A stretch of 64,000 bases of DNA from NCBI RefSeq assembly GCF_017356015.1, contig NZ_JAFIQV010000040.1:1-64000 (forward strand), given 5' to 3'. Of the stretch, positions 63,416 to 64,000 are shown piece by piece (the first letter of the stretch is position 1; the number at the start of each line of letters is the position of its first letter). Under the pieces are notes generated by a model. It saw only the letters and a program-made list of their open reading frames with translations. It did no database searches and was not told the origin of the DNA. Position numbers and translations under genes: made by a program. The DNA comes from Azospirillum sp. SYSU D00513 (GTDB taxonomy: Bacteria; Pseudomonadota; Alphaproteobacteria; Azospirillales; Azospirillaceae).

Positions 63416-64000
63416 ATGCGAATCTACGCACGGCAACTCTACGATCATCTCCCTTTTCTGCGCCGCTACGCACGGGCGCTGACGGGCTCGACCGAGCTGG
63501 GCGACGACCTGGTCACGCGCAGCGTGGAGGTCGCCATGATGGCGCCGTCCCATTTCCGGGTGGCCGAGGGATCGCGCGCGGCGCTCTACGCGCTGCTGCA
63601 CCTGCTGTTCGACGACGAGGGGGAAGGGCGCCCCGTCGCCTCCCCGCACCCGATCGAGCGGGCTCTCGCCCAGCTTCCGGAGACCGACCGGCGCCTGTAT
63701 CTGCTGAGCACGCTGGAGGGGCTGTCCCTGACCGAGGCCGCCCAGCTCCTGGAGATCGCGCCGGGCGAGGCGGCGGAGCGGCTGGGCCGGGCGCGGGACG
63801 GCGTCCGCGCGGCGCTGACCCAGCGCGTCATGGTGGTGGAGGACAACCCGCTGCTGGCGATGGAGATCGGCTCGCTCGTCGCCGACATGGGCCACGTCGT
63901 CTGCGGCACCGCGACCAACGAGCGCGAGGCCATGGAGCTTCTGGAATCGGAACGGCCGACGCTGGCGCTGGTGGACGTGCGGCTGGCCGACGGCGACAGC
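63416..64000 (+). CDS. phyR: PhyR-type general stress response regulator (3' end cut by window)
   Basis: 195 residues are visible. Residues 1-125 are an ECF-sigma-like domain with regions 2 and 4 but no promoter recognition: LYDHLPFLRRYARALTGSTELGDDLVTRSV, then ALAQLPETDRRLYLLSTLEGLSLTEAAQLLEI. A receiver begins at about 138: VMVVEDNPLLAMEIG with the acidic pair 142-143 and phospho-Asp187 (LVDVRLADG). PhyR sequesters NepR when phosphorylated, freeing EcfG. GTG 63401 with GGAG upstream is an alternative start. nepR/ecfG would be expected beyond the window. Confidence 0.92.
   Translation, partial: MRIYARQLYDHLPFLRRYARALTGSTELGDDLVTRSVEVAMMAPSHFRVAEGSRAALYALLHLLFDDEGEGRPVASPHPIERALAQLPETDRRLYLLSTLEGLSLTEAAQLLEIAPGEAAERLGRARDGVRAALTQRVMVVEDNPLLAMEIGSLVADMGHVVCGTATNEREAMELLESERPTLALVDVRLADGDS

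Overview
The window is a GC-rich (roughly 70%) chromosomal stretch from an alphaproteobacterium. Azospirillum or a close Azospirillaceae relative fits best; this is inferred from gene content and was not checked against a database. The pointers are a PhyR-type sigma-like/receiver response regulator, a complete Entner-Doudoroff set with HexR, an A-B-Z-K-N (class III) cellulose operon, Liv-type ABC transport, a SCOT-type CoA transferase, many small alphaproteobacterial-looking proteins, and GTG/TTG starts mixed with strong GGAGG ribosome sites. High GC produces very long spurious open frames antisense to real genes; these were discarded.

Layout. 1-270: tail of an rRNA operon (5S 3' end), tRNA-Arg(ACG) and a strong terminator. 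370-6273: a small exported protein, a membrane acyltransferase and a 1307-residue surface/secreted-type protein with five CBM60-like repeats and a beta-helix. 6274-12271: an AT-rich control region, then a five-gene Liv-type ABC transporter operon ending in an alpha/beta hydrolase. 12343-13998: small stress/envelope proteins, including a Kbp (BON-LysM) homologue. 14143-22503: cellulose operon bcsABZKN on the minus strand. 22968-24137: purT. 24265-25076: small proteins. 25480-27183: an unusual single-frame fusion of a ProV-type ABC ATPase with a methyl-accepting chemotaxis signalling domain. 27345-31124: a DUF2325 protein, a DUF2141 protein, tRNA-Leu(CAG) and scoAB. 31230-35381: an RND efflux pair. 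35710-36367: a BrnT-type toxin with an HTH antitoxin. 36429-46551: central carbon metabolism (hexR, edd, eda, ppc, an esterase, pgl, zwf). 46831-49847: a hybrid histidine kinase and two small acidic proteins. 50021-52639: a GH17-GT2 beta-glucan synthase. 52753-56770: two tandem paralogous mini-proteins, then a FecR/DUF4384-like exported protein with a CHASE2 adenylate cyclase. 56824-58484: hipBA. 58610-64000: a Crp/Fnr regulator, a DUF455 ferritin-like protein, cysQ, a GNAT acetyltransferase, an EAL phosphodiesterase, an exported nuclease, and phyR, cut by the window end.

How the genes work together. Glucose-6-phosphate is routed through zwf-pgl-edd-eda to pyruvate plus glyceraldehyde-3-phosphate. 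HexR is encoded divergently from edd, and two perfect palindromes lie between them. Ppc refills oxaloacetate. Surface glucans are made by BcsAB (c-di-GMP-activated through PilZ) and the NdvB-like synthase. The EAL protein would lower c-di-GMP, and the CHASE2 cyclase could feed cAMP to a Crp-family regulator. The ProV-MCP fusion is the strongest candidate for something new: it would physically couple an osmolyte-transport-type ATPase to the chemotaxis machinery. Other items worth following are the operator-like palindromes at hipBA, the BrnT locus, hexR-edd and the beta-helix gene, and a two-copy extragenic palindromic element.
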